Below are positions 20,590 through 28,741 of a stretch of 64,000 bases of DNA, one piece after another (the stretch's first letter is position 1; every line of letters starts with the position of its first letter). Under the pieces are notes generated by a model, which saw only the letters and a program-made list of their open reading frames with translations, was not told the origin of the DNA and did not search any database. The translations under genes were made by a program, and so were the position numbers. Source of the stretch: a virus; IMG/VR virus record IMGVR_UViG_3300036770_008700, positions 58,896 to 122,895 of that record; one strand, 5' to 3'.

Positions 20590-21011
20590 GTGTTATCTCC
20601 AATGAATGTTTTGTCTAGTTTCTGACCATAATATGGTCCGTTTTTGTGCTCACAGATGATCGTATTATCTTCTAAACACTCAAGACTATGCCCACCTTCT
20701 AATGTTATGTGTATCTCACCTTCAGAAAGATCGTGTGTTCCCATAAATGAGTCGTCAATATCGTAATGATACACCTTTATCTTACCTTTAAAGACCAACC
20801 AAGATTCTTGTGCGATTTGATTGGTAACATTTAGCGGTTTAGATATATGTTTGTGTGGACGAAATTTTGTGTTCTTTGGCTTTTTTATTACAGCGCACTG
20901 CAAGAACTCATTATCATCAACCAAATCAACTCTATCAGTAACTACGTTTAAGTCATACATCACAAATAAAAGCTTTTCTTTGTCTACGTTTGAATAAATT
21001 TTTCTTATCAC
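20586..21011 (-). CDS. Cupin-fold sugar-pathway protein
   Basis: The product has 141 residues. It shows a cupin-like pattern with FRPHKHISKPLN (two His) and a later strand with EGEIHITLEGGHSLECLED. Small cupins of this type in sugar clusters act as isomerases, epimerases or sugar-binding regulators. It overlaps gmd by four bases and the methyltransferase by four bases, so the three genes are translated together. The exact reaction cannot be given. Confidence 0.65.
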   Translation of the reverse strand: MIRKIYSNVDKEKLLFVMYDLNVVTDRVDLVDDNEFLQCAVIKKPKNTKFRPHKHISKPLNVTNQIAQESWLVFKGKIKVYHYDIDDSFMGTHDLSEGEIHITLEGGHSLECLEDNTIICEHKNGPYYGQKLDKTFIGDNT

Positions 21012-21766
21012 GCTATTTTCCTACATGTGTAAACCAAACGATAATCATTAATCGTTGCTGGTGTGTTAATCATAACATTTGGTGATACTGCCTCTAAAAC
21101 AAAACCACTATTTTTTAGTAAATCTTTAAAAACGTGATTAGACCAAAGTATATGTCGCAGCTTATATGAGAAACAATCAATAACTTCATTGTTTTCCTTG
21201 ATAGAAACTGTTGTTTCCATTGTGGATAGAGAATCGAACAGGTTTGTCTGTGTAGAAGTGGTTATGTCATATGTTTTATTGTTTACTTTTCTTGTTCTGA
21301 AAGAGTTTTCCTTGGGCTTATCGATGGTACATGCAACACCATTCCAGCAATCAAAGACAAACTTAGCGTTCGGTTTCAATTGATTACTGATAGCTTTAAA
21401 GAATTCTTGCAAACCAACAATGGTTTCAATATGGTTAACCACATTGAACATCGATATAGCACAATCGGCTTTTTCCTGTATTTTTAATTCAGCAACATCA
21501 CAGCACAAACCTAATACGTTTGATATATTACGTTTTTTGAGCTTTGATATACCAACATCAACCATTGATTTAGACAAGTCAACAGCAAAAACTTGCTCAA
21601 ACTTTGCTGAGAGCAAAATGGTGTGTGTCATTGTACCACAACCAACATCAAGCAGAATATTGTGATTGTTGGCAACGTTTGCTATGTACTCAGCTTCTTT
21701 TGTGTAATCCTTGTCAAGATAAAGATCATCATAATATTCCGCTAGTTTATCGTTGTATGTACTCAT
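21008..21766 (-). CDS. SAM-dependent methyltransferase (class I)
   Basis: The product has 252 residues. Motif I LLDVGCGT is at 38-45, an acidic loop follows (FAVDLSKSM), and a post-I region AISMFNVVNHIE completes a Rossmann-type SAM fold. The C-terminal domain resembles sugar N- or O-methyltransferases found with deoxysugar genes. It overlaps the aminotransferase gene by 20 bases and the cupin by four. A reasonable inference is methylation of the amino sugar made by the neighbouring enzymes. Confidence 0.8.
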   Translation of the reverse strand: MSTYNDKLAEYYDDLYLDKDYTKEAEYIANVANNHNILLDVGCGTMTHTILLSAKFEQVFAVDLSKSMVDVGISKLKKRNISNVLGLCCDVAELKIQEKADCAISMFNVVNHIETIVGLQEFFKAISNQLKPNAKFVFDCWNGVACTIDKPKENSFRTRKVNNKTYDITTSTQTNLFDSLSTMETTVSIKENNEVIDCFSYKLRHILWSNHVFKDLLKNSGFVLEAVSPNVMINTPATINDYRLVYTCRKIA

Positions 21767-22844
21767 TCATTTTCTCACAAACATACAATATCTGTTCGTT
21801 TGTTATTCCAACAAATGATGGCAAACAAACTCCTTCTTTGTATTTCGTAATCGATATATCAAACGATGCCTTTGATGATTTCTTTAGATTGGAAAAACAA
21901 GGTTGCATATGCAACGGATAAAAGAATGTTCTGGTTTCGATATTATTCTCTTTAAGGTGATGCATCAATCCTTCAGAACCACCAGATACAGTTGTGCAAA
22001 CTCTAAATGGTATATGATTGGATTTATCATTTTTTGGAGTAATAATTTTGTATCTGCTATCTAGGTTTTCTTGATATGTTTTCAATATGCAAGCTTTTTT
22101 GTTTATAATAGTTGAAAGCTTTTTTAGTTGAACCAAACCAATTGCAGACTGAATATCTGTCATTCGAAAGTTGTACCCAATTTCTGGGTGTATAAAACTT
22201 CCTCTGTCTATTCTTCCTTGATTTCGTATGTAAAGTAATGCTTCATATGTTTCTTTACTGTTTGTTACAAGCAACCCACCCTCGCCTGTTGTAATTGTTT
22301 TGTCCGCAAAAAATGAAAAACTGCCAATATCTCCATAGGTACCAACATGTTTGTTATTCCATGTTATTCCAATACCTTGTGCAGCATCTTCAATAATTTT
22401 CAATTTGTGTGCTTCTGCAAAAGAAACAACTTGCTCCATGTCACAAGCCATGCCATATATGTGTACAGGCATAATTGCTTTTGTTTTTTTGTTAACAAGT
22501 TTTTTAGCCATATCAATGTTGATATGTAAATCCTCATTGATGTCAACAAAAACAGGTTTTGCACCACACATTTCAACCGCATTAGCACTTGCAATAAATG
22601 TAAAGTTTGGCACTAGCACTTCATCACCACGGCCAATACCCAAAGCTCTTAATGCCATATAAAGCGATAGAGTGCCATTAGGAGCTAGTACTCCGTACTC
22701 AACATTCATAAGTTCACATAATTTTTCAACAAATTCTTTTGATTTCGGTCCCTCAGTTATCCAGTTTGATTCAAAACATTGTTTAATAGCAATGTATTCT
22801 TGCTCATCAAAATATGGTTGAAATTGCGGAATTCTTGCTTGCAT
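21747..22844 (-). CDS. DegT/DnrJ/EryC1 sugar aminotransferase, perosamine-synthase-like
   Basis: The product has 365 residues, a typical family length. The PLP sites are visible: EDAAQ at 152-156 (D153) and a Schiff-base lysine K182 in SFFADKTITTGEGG. A lysine here argues against ColD-type dehydratases, which have His. The KTITTGEGG context resembles GDP-perosamine synthases. With gmd in the same operon, GDP-4-keto-6-deoxymannose to GDP-perosamine is the likely step. It is the first gene after a 184-base gap that may hold the promoter. Confidence 0.85.
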   Translation of the reverse strand: MQARIPQFQPYFDEQEYIAIKQCFESNWITEGPKSKEFVEKLCELMNVEYGVLAPNGTLSLYMALRALGIGRGDEVLVPNFTFIASANAVEMCGAKPVFVDINEDLHINIDMAKKLVNKKTKAIMPVHIYGMACDMEQVVSFAEAHKLKIIEDAAQGIGITWNNKHVGTYGDIGSFSFFADKTITTGEGGLLVTNSKETYEALLYIRNQGRIDRGSFIHPEIGYNFRMTDIQSAIGLVQLKKLSTIINKKACILKTYQENLDSRYKIITPKNDKSNHIPFRVCTTVSGGSEGLMHHLKENNIETRTFFYPLHMQPCFSNLKKSSKASFDISITKYKEGVCLPSFVGITNEQILYVCEKMNEYIQR

Positions 22845-23028
22845 GTAACCTCTTCACTTTGGAGTTATTCTAACATAACTTACATCAATTATCCAATAAA
22901 TTGTTTGTTCACAAAAACAACTTTGGTGTCTTTGAAGTTAAATTTTTTTCAAGGTGTTGACAACACTGTCAATTCCTTCATCTTTTTTTCTTGAAGAACA
23001 AAATTCGTTAATTTGCATTGCATTGACT
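22845..23028 (-). promoter_or_regulatory. 184-base gap with possible minus-strand promoter
   Basis: This is the longest intergenic stretch in the glycan cassette. On the minus strand it contains TTGACA within a perfect inverted repeat TTGACA-ACAC-TGTCAA at 22957-22972, and an AT-rich segment with TAGAATAA about 20 bases before the aminotransferase start. The repeat could be an operator or just a -35-like box. It may start a transcript for the aminotransferase to GT4 genes. This is inference; no transcription data. Confidence 0.35.
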
Positions 23029-23757
23029 CTACTGTAGTTTGCTAAGTTTTTGAAGAATTTTCATTCCTTTTTCACTTACCATTTTATGTCCTGTTGCGAA
23101 TCTTGGCTTCAAAAGTTTAACGATAGAATTCTCGTTCAAAGAATAAGAATGATGGTTAAACGCACGATTTGACCACTCTACATCTTCACCTTGTCCCCAA
23201 AACAATCTTTCATTCAGAGGAAAATTTTCCATAACATGTTTTTTAGCTATCCAGAAACCTCCACTGGCATATTGGAGTTTTTTCATGTTTCTAATGTCAT
23301 ATGGCAAAAATGTTTCCATGTTATTTTCAATCAGAGCTGGATGCTTGAAGGGATCAATAATCCAATCATGAAACCTATTGCCATTTATATCTAAGATTTG
23401 ATTCATCATGATTTCAAATGGCTCAGAATAATTTACCATATTCTTATACCATTCTGAGTCTAGGGAAAAATAATCATGCATAAACACAATATTTTCATAT
23501 TGTGCATTTTGCGTAATCAAATTCTTTTTTCTAGTTATCCATCCTTTGTATTTCAAATCATTGAATGGTATGTGTAGGGTATTTTCACAATCAGAGTAAT
23601 CATTGTCCCCACCGACAACTATAATTTCATATTTCGGTATTTTCTGATCAAATATAGTTTTTATGATCTTCTTTACTCTGTCAGATGCTTCACTGTTGGT
23701 TATAGTCTCTCTATGATTATTGGACCCACCCGTAATTATCCCAAATGTAAAATTCAT
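23029..23757 (-). CDS. GT-A type glycosyltransferase-like protein
   Basis: The product has 242 residues from the ATG at 23757. A TTG start 15 bases upstream is possible but would overlap the preceding stop. It resembles a GT2-like fold: an N-terminal beta strand with GIITGGSNNH, a YEIIVVGGDND stretch, FMHDYFSLDSEW in the place of a DXD region, and a GEDVEWSNR acidic motif near the C-terminus. The stop-start junction is TAACATG, so it is coupled to the upstream fucosyltransferase-like gene. Donor unknown. Confidence 0.7.
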   Translation of the reverse strand: MNFTFGIITGGSNNHRETITNSEASDRVKKIIKTIFDQKIPKYEIIVVGGDNDYSDCENTLHIPFNDLKYKGWITRKKNLITQNAQYENIVFMHDYFSLDSEWYKNMVNYSEPFEIMMNQILDINGNRFHDWIIDPFKHPALIENNMETFLPYDIRNMKKLQYASGGFWIAKKHVMENFPLNERLFWGQGEDVEWSNRAFNHHSYSLNENSIVKLLKPRFATGHKMVSEKGMKILQKLSKLQ

Positions 23758-23758
23758 G

Positions 23759-24649
23759 TTAACCTTTATCAATCACAGATTTGATTGTTGGCCAAAAGTT
23801 ATACTTATTTAAGATCAAATCTCTTGCCTCTTCTATCGCTGATATCCTTTTTTCATAATCATCATTTTCAATCAGTTCGATTATTCTTGGTATTTCTGTT
23901 GCTGGCTTTCTTGCATCAAACTGGATAAACGATCCTTCTGGAAAATATCTTGAAAGATCTGTTCCGCACCAAAATATTGGTACACACCAGCAAAGTAAAG
24001 AATCACTTAGCTGAGTACCAAAAAAGTCTTTAATGAAATCTTGATTGTCAAATCCTAGACAATATTTGTAGTCTTGCAAAGCTTGCATCTTATCATTGTT
24101 GGGAATCGTTTTATTATGAAACTCTATTGAGCCGTATAAATCCAATCTTGAATATTGCTTCAGAAACTGTTTTGTAAACAGTTTTCTTAGCTGATGCCCT
24201 TCATTCATTACTTTATTGGAAACAATGCTAGTAATGTGTTTTGTCTTAGGATATGGCTTGGTGGCTATTAGTTGATCGTATGTTTTTGCGATTCCGCTAT
24301 AACCCTGAGCAGAAGCTTGCACGTTTGTACCATACCACCAACGTATTGGCAAATAACCAGTACCATCCCAGAAAGAAAATCGTTTAAACTGGCTAGTTGG
24401 ATATTGATCCTTTAAATGTAACGATAAAGCTTCCCTGTTAAAATAGAGTCGATTCTCCGGTTTAAACATGTTGAGCAGCAAATTGTTATCAATCTCGTCT
24501 TGTATAACAATAAACTCTGCTTGCTTTGGATCTCTTACGGCTACAATATCCTCCCAAACACCTTTGGCATTAGGTGTTTGATGCCGGTAATCTTCTAGTA
24601 TTTGTTCACTCGAAGCCCAAGGTGTAGAAGCAAAGTATATTTTTCTCAT
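23759..24649 (-). CDS. GT10 (alpha-1,3-fucosyltransferase)-like glycosyltransferase
   Basis: The product has 296 residues. The C-terminal half has the GT10 signature order: YKYCLGFDNQ, then a GTQLSDSLLCWCVPIFWCG segment, then YFPEGSFIQFD. GT10 enzymes use GDP-fucose or a related GDP-6-deoxyhexose as donor, which fits a cluster with gmd. It is followed at once by another glycosyltransferase gene. A 41-base gap separates it from the gene upstream. Confidence 0.75.
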   Translation of the reverse strand: MRKIYFASTPWASSEQILEDYRHQTPNAKGVWEDIVAVRDPKQAEFIVIQDEIDNNLLLNMFKPENRLYFNREALSLHLKDQYPTSQFKRFSFWDGTGYLPIRWWYGTNVQASAQGYSGIAKTYDQLIATKPYPKTKHITSIVSNKVMNEGHQLRKLFTKQFLKQYSRLDLYGSIEFHNKTIPNNDKMQALQDYKYCLGFDNQDFIKDFFGTQLSDSLLCWCVPIFWCGTDLSRYFPEGSFIQFDARKPATEIPRIIELIENDDYEKRISAIEEARDLILNKYNFWPTIKSVIDKG

Positions 24650-24690
24650 GATGCTAAAAGCATAGCACGAAGATCACAAATTGGTGAGTA

Positions 24691-25506
24691 TCATTCACCA
24701 AAAATAATATCTAACCAGTTATCTCCACAATATTCTCCGTAACCCCAACGTGGATCTTTCACTTCAACAAATTCTGTCACTCTGTCGGTGTTTTTTTTAA
24801 GCTTTTCCATTTCCTCAACATCTTGTTTGCGCAAACCTGTGATGTTGATTACATTCGGCCAGCCATTGTTGCTTAATAGCTCTAGCTTTCTGATTGCCCA
24901 ACGATCTACAGAACCAACAATTTTATAGCCGCTGAACTCTGTAAGCTGACTTCCTTTTGTTTCCCAGTCCCAAGGTGACCAATCACGCTTCATATACTTC
25001 ATGAAAAACGTTTTGTTCCATATTGAGAACGCTCCAGCTAGTTGATACAAGTTTCTGCCATAACCAGATTGATTGAGCTGAATGAACTTGATATCGTTTT
25101 GTGTTTTATATGGCTTTACATCCTTTGGATTTCTTCCATATTGCAATGAGCATTGCAAGTCAATCCTGCCAATGCTGGGATTTAGAATGACCTTTGCGGC
25201 TTGATACGCTTCTTCATCAACTGGTCTAGCAATCATAAAATCGTCGATGCCAAAAATAAAATAGTCGTCTTGCACATTAGCAAAATAGTCTAGCAAATGA
25301 TTCGACCATCCAGCCGCACCATTCATTTGTTTCGGTCCAAGAGACACAAATTCAAAGTTGGAGTCAAACTCAAAATCCGGCTTGTTAAAGCCTAAGATTT
25401 TAACTTGCATATGCTTACCCCAATATTTGTTGAAGAAATACTGAAAGTATTTTATTATGAAGATGTTGGGGTCACAAGTTGTAACATATACGGTGAGTTC
25501 TTTCAT
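24691..25506 (-). CDS. Putative GT-A type glycosyltransferase
   Basis: The product has 271 residues. The N-terminus TVYVTTCDPN and the FIFGIDDFMIARPVDE segment (an acidic DD where GT-A enzymes bind metal and nucleotide) suggest a GT-A fold. A WSPWDWETKGS motif near the middle also occurs in LPS-type glycosyltransferases. It lies three bases after a methyltransferase gene on the same strand. Family assignment is by motif only. Confidence 0.65.
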   Translation of the reverse strand: MKELTVYVTTCDPNIFIIKYFQYFFNKYWGKHMQVKILGFNKPDFEFDSNFEFVSLGPKQMNGAAGWSNHLLDYFANVQDDYFIFGIDDFMIARPVDEEAYQAAKVILNPSIGRIDLQCSLQYGRNPKDVKPYKTQNDIKFIQLNQSGYGRNLYQLAGAFSIWNKTFFMKYMKRDWSPWDWETKGSQLTEFSGYKIVGSVDRWAIRKLELLSNNGWPNVINITGLRKQDVEEMEKLKKNTDRVTEFVEVKDPRWGYGEYCGDNWLDIIFGE

Positions 25507-25509
25507 ATG

Positions 25510-26121
25510 TTATCTATTCTTTTTCGTTACGATACAAGCTGCTTGTTCACCGTGAGGCAAGTAACCTAGCCACTTATACTCAACTTGACATTCCTGTACA
25601 AACTCCATAAACGCTTTGTACTCATGGTCTGCCCAATCGGTATAAATCCCATCTCCGTTGTGCAGTTCGTCAAATATAATCACCGTACCTTCAACAATGT
25701 TGTTCTTACAATTATCGAATATTGTTTTGGTTGAAGAATACAAGTCACAGTCAACAACCAATACCGATATATCTTTTTTCTGTTTTGATATAAAGCCTGG
25801 TAATGTTTCAGAGAACAAACCATCAATCATCACAGCACCTTCGATTGCTGGCACTACTCCACCAACAGAAAATGCTCCTGCACTATGACTGGCCCAATTT
25901 TCTGGTAAACCATTAAACCAATCAAATCCATATAAAGGTTTTTGGTCTTCTGGCATATAACTAACGTATTTTCTTGTGGTGCCTCCTGTGGCAACACCAA
26001 ACTCAAGCCAAAGCCCATCAACCTTAGCAAAAGATAACGCATGTTTTATGAAAGTTTCGTAGCGTTCATCAAAACTTGATGGGTAGAACTCCACAGCCCC
26101 AGAAAAATCGATTGTTGACAT
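25510..26121 (-). CDS. TylF-like SAM methyltransferase
   Basis: The product has 203 residues. It shows a compact SAM-binding pattern with LWLEFGVATGGTTRKY at 37-52, LYGFDWFNGLPENW, and a VLVVDCDLYSSTKTI metal-site region. TylF/MycF-like enzymes O-methylate sugars or sugar-like metabolites, and similar proteins are common in phage and surface-glycan clusters. The second methyltransferase of the cassette, it is 3 bases from the next glycosyltransferase gene. Confidence 0.8.
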   Translation of the reverse strand: MSTIDFSGAVEFYPSSFDERYETFIKHALSFAKVDGLWLEFGVATGGTTRKYVSYMPEDQKPLYGFDWFNGLPENWASHSAGAFSVGGVVPAIEGAVMIDGLFSETLPGFISKQKKDISVLVVDCDLYSSTKTIFDNCKNNIVEGTVIIFDELHNGDGIYTDWADHEYKAFMEFVQECQVEYKWLGYLPHGEQAACIVTKKNR

Positions 26122-26137
26122 GATTTGTGTTTTTCTC

Positions 26138-27502
26138 TCATTGGTGAGCTTGCAAATAAATGTTTAAATCTTCTGGGGTTCCTAAACCCCACATTTTTTC
26201 TACATTGAACGTTGCAATCTTTTTATTGTCTTGTATTGCTTCATTAAAAACAGGACAAACATAAAACTCGTTGTTGGTTCTTATGTTCTTTGAAATCATT
26301 TGTTCGGCATATTTGACATAATCACTACCTTTATTCCAATAGTAGATGCCGGTTGTAGCAAGATCGCTTATTGGATTTTTTTCTGCTACTTCTGTAACAA
26401 ATCCACTTTCTCCAAGTTTAGCAAAGCTCCATTTTGGATGATTTGCTTTAAAGGTCACGATGCCACCGTCGATTTCTTGATCGGTCATTTGATAATAAAA
26501 ACGTGTGCTATCCCACTCCAAAAATTGATCTGAGTTAGCCAATAGCAAATGCTTGTCGTTATCGATATATTCTTTTGCAAGAAGAGTAGTACAAGCTGCT
26601 CCCTCGGTTACTGAATCCACATAAACAAGTCTACATTTTGGTGCAATTCGTTGTAGGGTTTGTGTGATGCTGTATTTTTCGTGCTCTCTTTGAAGCACAA
26701 AAATAAACTGTGCATCGATATTCAAGTTCCGTACTACCTTTTCAATCATCGGTATACCTTGAACATCAATCAATGGTTTAGGCAGAGAATATCCAGCTTT
26801 TTGAAATCTACTTCCATGGCCTGCCATTGGAATCAATACATTAAAATCGTTTCCAATCCAAACCATTTGCTTTTTTTGGCCACTAAATTTTTTAATGTGG
26901 TCTTCCACGTTTTGAATTGTTACATCGTTTGTGTCTTTTACTTTCATAATATTTGCACCACTTTCAAAAGCTGCTTCTAAGCCGTATGGACTATCTTCGA
27001 CAATCATTGTTTCTTTTGGAGTTAATCCAAAGTGACTGATAGATTTGAAGTATAACTCTGGATTGGGTTTTGGGTATCTAACCTCTTCGTTTGAAAATAC
27101 TTTATTCACATATTGCAATAATTCCATTTTTACCAATACCGAATAAACGGTATTAGCAACACTGTTTGTTGCTATGCCAATCTTAAATCCGTTTTGTTTA
27201 AGCTTTTTGAACAGTTCAGAGATATGCGGCAGTGGATTAATAAACTTATAAATGTACTCTAGAGTATACAATTGCTTTCTTTTGCTGATTGACTCATATT
27301 CTTCAGGGTCTAAGCTTTTATACCTTGTAAGAAGCTTAAGCTTTTCTTTTGTTGGTAGCCCATCGTATATCTTATAATGTTCTTCTTTTGTGATGACGTA
27401 TTTTGGATCTAAGTCTTCTAATGCTTTGTTCAAACAATCATAGTGTGATTCTTTCAAATCAACCAAAACACCGTCCAAATCGAATATCACCAACTTAATC
27501 AT
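26138..27502 (-). CDS. HAD phosphatase - sugar nucleotidyltransferase fusion
   Basis: The product has 454 residues and two enzyme domains. Residues 1-205 form a HAD phosphatase with FDLDGVLVDL at 7-16 (D8, D10), ATNS near 111, K145 and VEDS at 168-171. Residues about 220-454 form a nucleotidyltransferase with IPMAGHGSRF at 224-233 and LPKPLIDVQGIP at 240-251. The order dephosphorylate then activate recalls heptose-type pathways, but the substrate is unknown. The start overlaps the GDPD-like gene stop by four bases. The two domains are joined by a short charged linker. Confidence 0.85.
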   Translation of the reverse strand: MIKLVIFDLDGVLVDLKESHYDCLNKALEDLDPKYVITKEEHYKIYDGLPTKEKLKLLTRYKSLDPEEYESISKRKQLYTLEYIYKFINPLPHISELFKKLKQNGFKIGIATNSVANTVYSVLVKMELLQYVNKVFSNEEVRYPKPNPELYFKSISHFGLTPKETMIVEDSPYGLEAAFESGANIMKVKDTNDVTIQNVEDHIKKFSGQKKQMVWIGNDFNVLIPMAGHGSRFQKAGYSLPKPLIDVQGIPMIEKVVRNLNIDAQFIFVLQREHEKYSITQTLQRIAPKCRLVYVDSVTEGAACTTLLAKEYIDNDKHLLLANSDQFLEWDSTRFYYQMTDQEIDGGIVTFKANHPKWSFAKLGESGFVTEVAEKNPISDLATTGIYYWNKGSDYVKYAEQMISKNIRTNNEFYVCPVFNEAIQDNKKIATFNVEKMWGLGTPEDLNIYLQAHQ

Positions 27503-27939
27503 AAGCTGCCTTTTTCCCTTAATTTTTCAACTATATCGCTGCATACACCAAATGCGTTAGAATAATCTTGATTTGTTTGTTCCGGCAAAAGACAAATCGA
27601 TCTTTCTGTTAAAGGCGATTGTGGAAACGCCCAAATATAACCTTTTGATGTAAGAGTGTATTTATCATTTTCGTGCCAAAAACAATGAATTCCATTCTGC
27701 AACATCACATCAAACGCTTCAATATTTTTGGCATGACACCAGAGTTTTGTATTGCGTAAAAAATCAATACCTACTTCATAGTCTGGACTATCATGCCCCA
27801 AAAACCAACAATTCCCAACAAGTCTTACATCGATCTCCACATCATAACCAAGTTTTATTGCGTCGTGAATATATTGTGGGTGATTCTCTAGATTTTTATT
27901 GATGCCTTTTGTATTTCCACGATGAGCAATGTATATCAT
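27499..27939 (-). CDS. Glycerophosphodiester phosphodiesterase-like protein
   Basis: The product has 146 residues, shorter than full GDPD enzymes (about 240). The first half keeps the active-site pattern: IAHRGN (H6, R7), LENHP (E18), VEIDVR (E35, D37) and LGHD (H49). The rest of a TIM barrel is compressed. Such mini-GDPD proteins occur beside HAD/nucleotidyltransferase genes in glycan clusters. It could act on a phosphodiester in the glycan pathway. It overlaps both neighbours by four bases. Confidence 0.7.
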   Translation of the reverse strand: MIYIAHRGNTKGINKNLENHPQYIHDAIKLGYDVEIDVRLVGNCWFLGHDSPDYEVGIDFLRNTKLWCHAKNIEAFDVMLQNGIHCFWHENDKYTLTSKGYIWAFPQSPLTERSICLLPEQTNQDYSNAFGVCSDIVEKLREKGSL

Positions 27940-28733
27940 TTTTGTCTGCTTTCAATTTTTTGAGGAATCATGATATCACCGTTTGGTCTTCCCCAAGGAT
28001 TGTTACGTTGATTGTATCTTCTCATGAGTCCATAAGTTTCGTACTCTAAACCATAACAGTATATACGATCTTCTAATCCTAGCTCCTTAAGCCTATAACG
28101 CCATACTGGATGTCCTGATCCAATGCTTTTTTCGTCCAACTTCCTTGATTTTAGAAACTTAATATACTCACCTTTTTGAATGTCCAGATACTCACTATAA
28201 CGATCATGTATGTTACCATATTCTTTCATTATACTTGCACCAGACAAAAACCAAACGTCATTGAAGCCCCAACCTTCGTGATTCAGATTCCAATGGCTTA
28301 CGTAAAAGTTGTTCGGGTCAAAAAGCTCAAAGCGAAACGGTTCATAGTAAACAGCGTCAAACCTAGAAATTAAAATCAAATCGTATAGCGAAGCGTCAAC
28401 AAGACTCAATGATTTCTGTAAAGAATAAAACCTAGAATAGTTGTTGCGGATAGATATCTGAGTACTATAAGGTCCGTCAGGTACAAAATTATAGTGCTTG
28501 TAAGGATGATCAAAAACAATCTGCTTTTCCAAGATATAATCTTTTGGTTTCATTTTACTAAGAAGCTTTTCAGATTCTTTACTGTCATCATCCCAACCGT
28601 GTAAAAACAAGTCAACGTTATATTTCGCTTTAACGGTTACCTTAAAATGTTGATAAGGTATTTCAAACGATTGAGTATCGCCATTTGCGTTTTTACCGCA
28701 GAACTTACCGTAAAAACAAGCTGCTATTTTCAT
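27936..28733 (-). CDS. Putative glycosyltransferase-like protein
   Basis: The product has 265 residues. It has an N-terminal IAACFYGKFC strand, a LFLHGWDDD segment and a LILISRFDAVYYEPF segment, which together look like an unclassified glycosyltransferase-like fold common in viral glycan clusters. There is no clear EX7E motif. It overlaps the GDPD-like gene by four bases and lies 8 bases after the large GT2 fusion. Substrate unknown. Confidence 0.55.
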   Translation of the reverse strand: MKIAACFYGKFCGKNANGDTQSFEIPYQHFKVTVKAKYNVDLFLHGWDDDSKESEKLLSKMKPKDYILEKQIVFDHPYKHYNFVPDGPYSTQISIRNNYSRFYSLQKSLSLVDASLYDLILISRFDAVYYEPFRFELFDPNNFYVSHWNLNHEGWGFNDVWFLSGASIMKEYGNIHDRYSEYLDIQKGEYIKFLKSRKLDEKSIGSGHPVWRYRLKELGLEDRIYCYGLEYETYGLMRRYNQRNNPWGRPNGDIMIPQKIESRQK

Positions 28734-28741
28734 GTTTCTTC

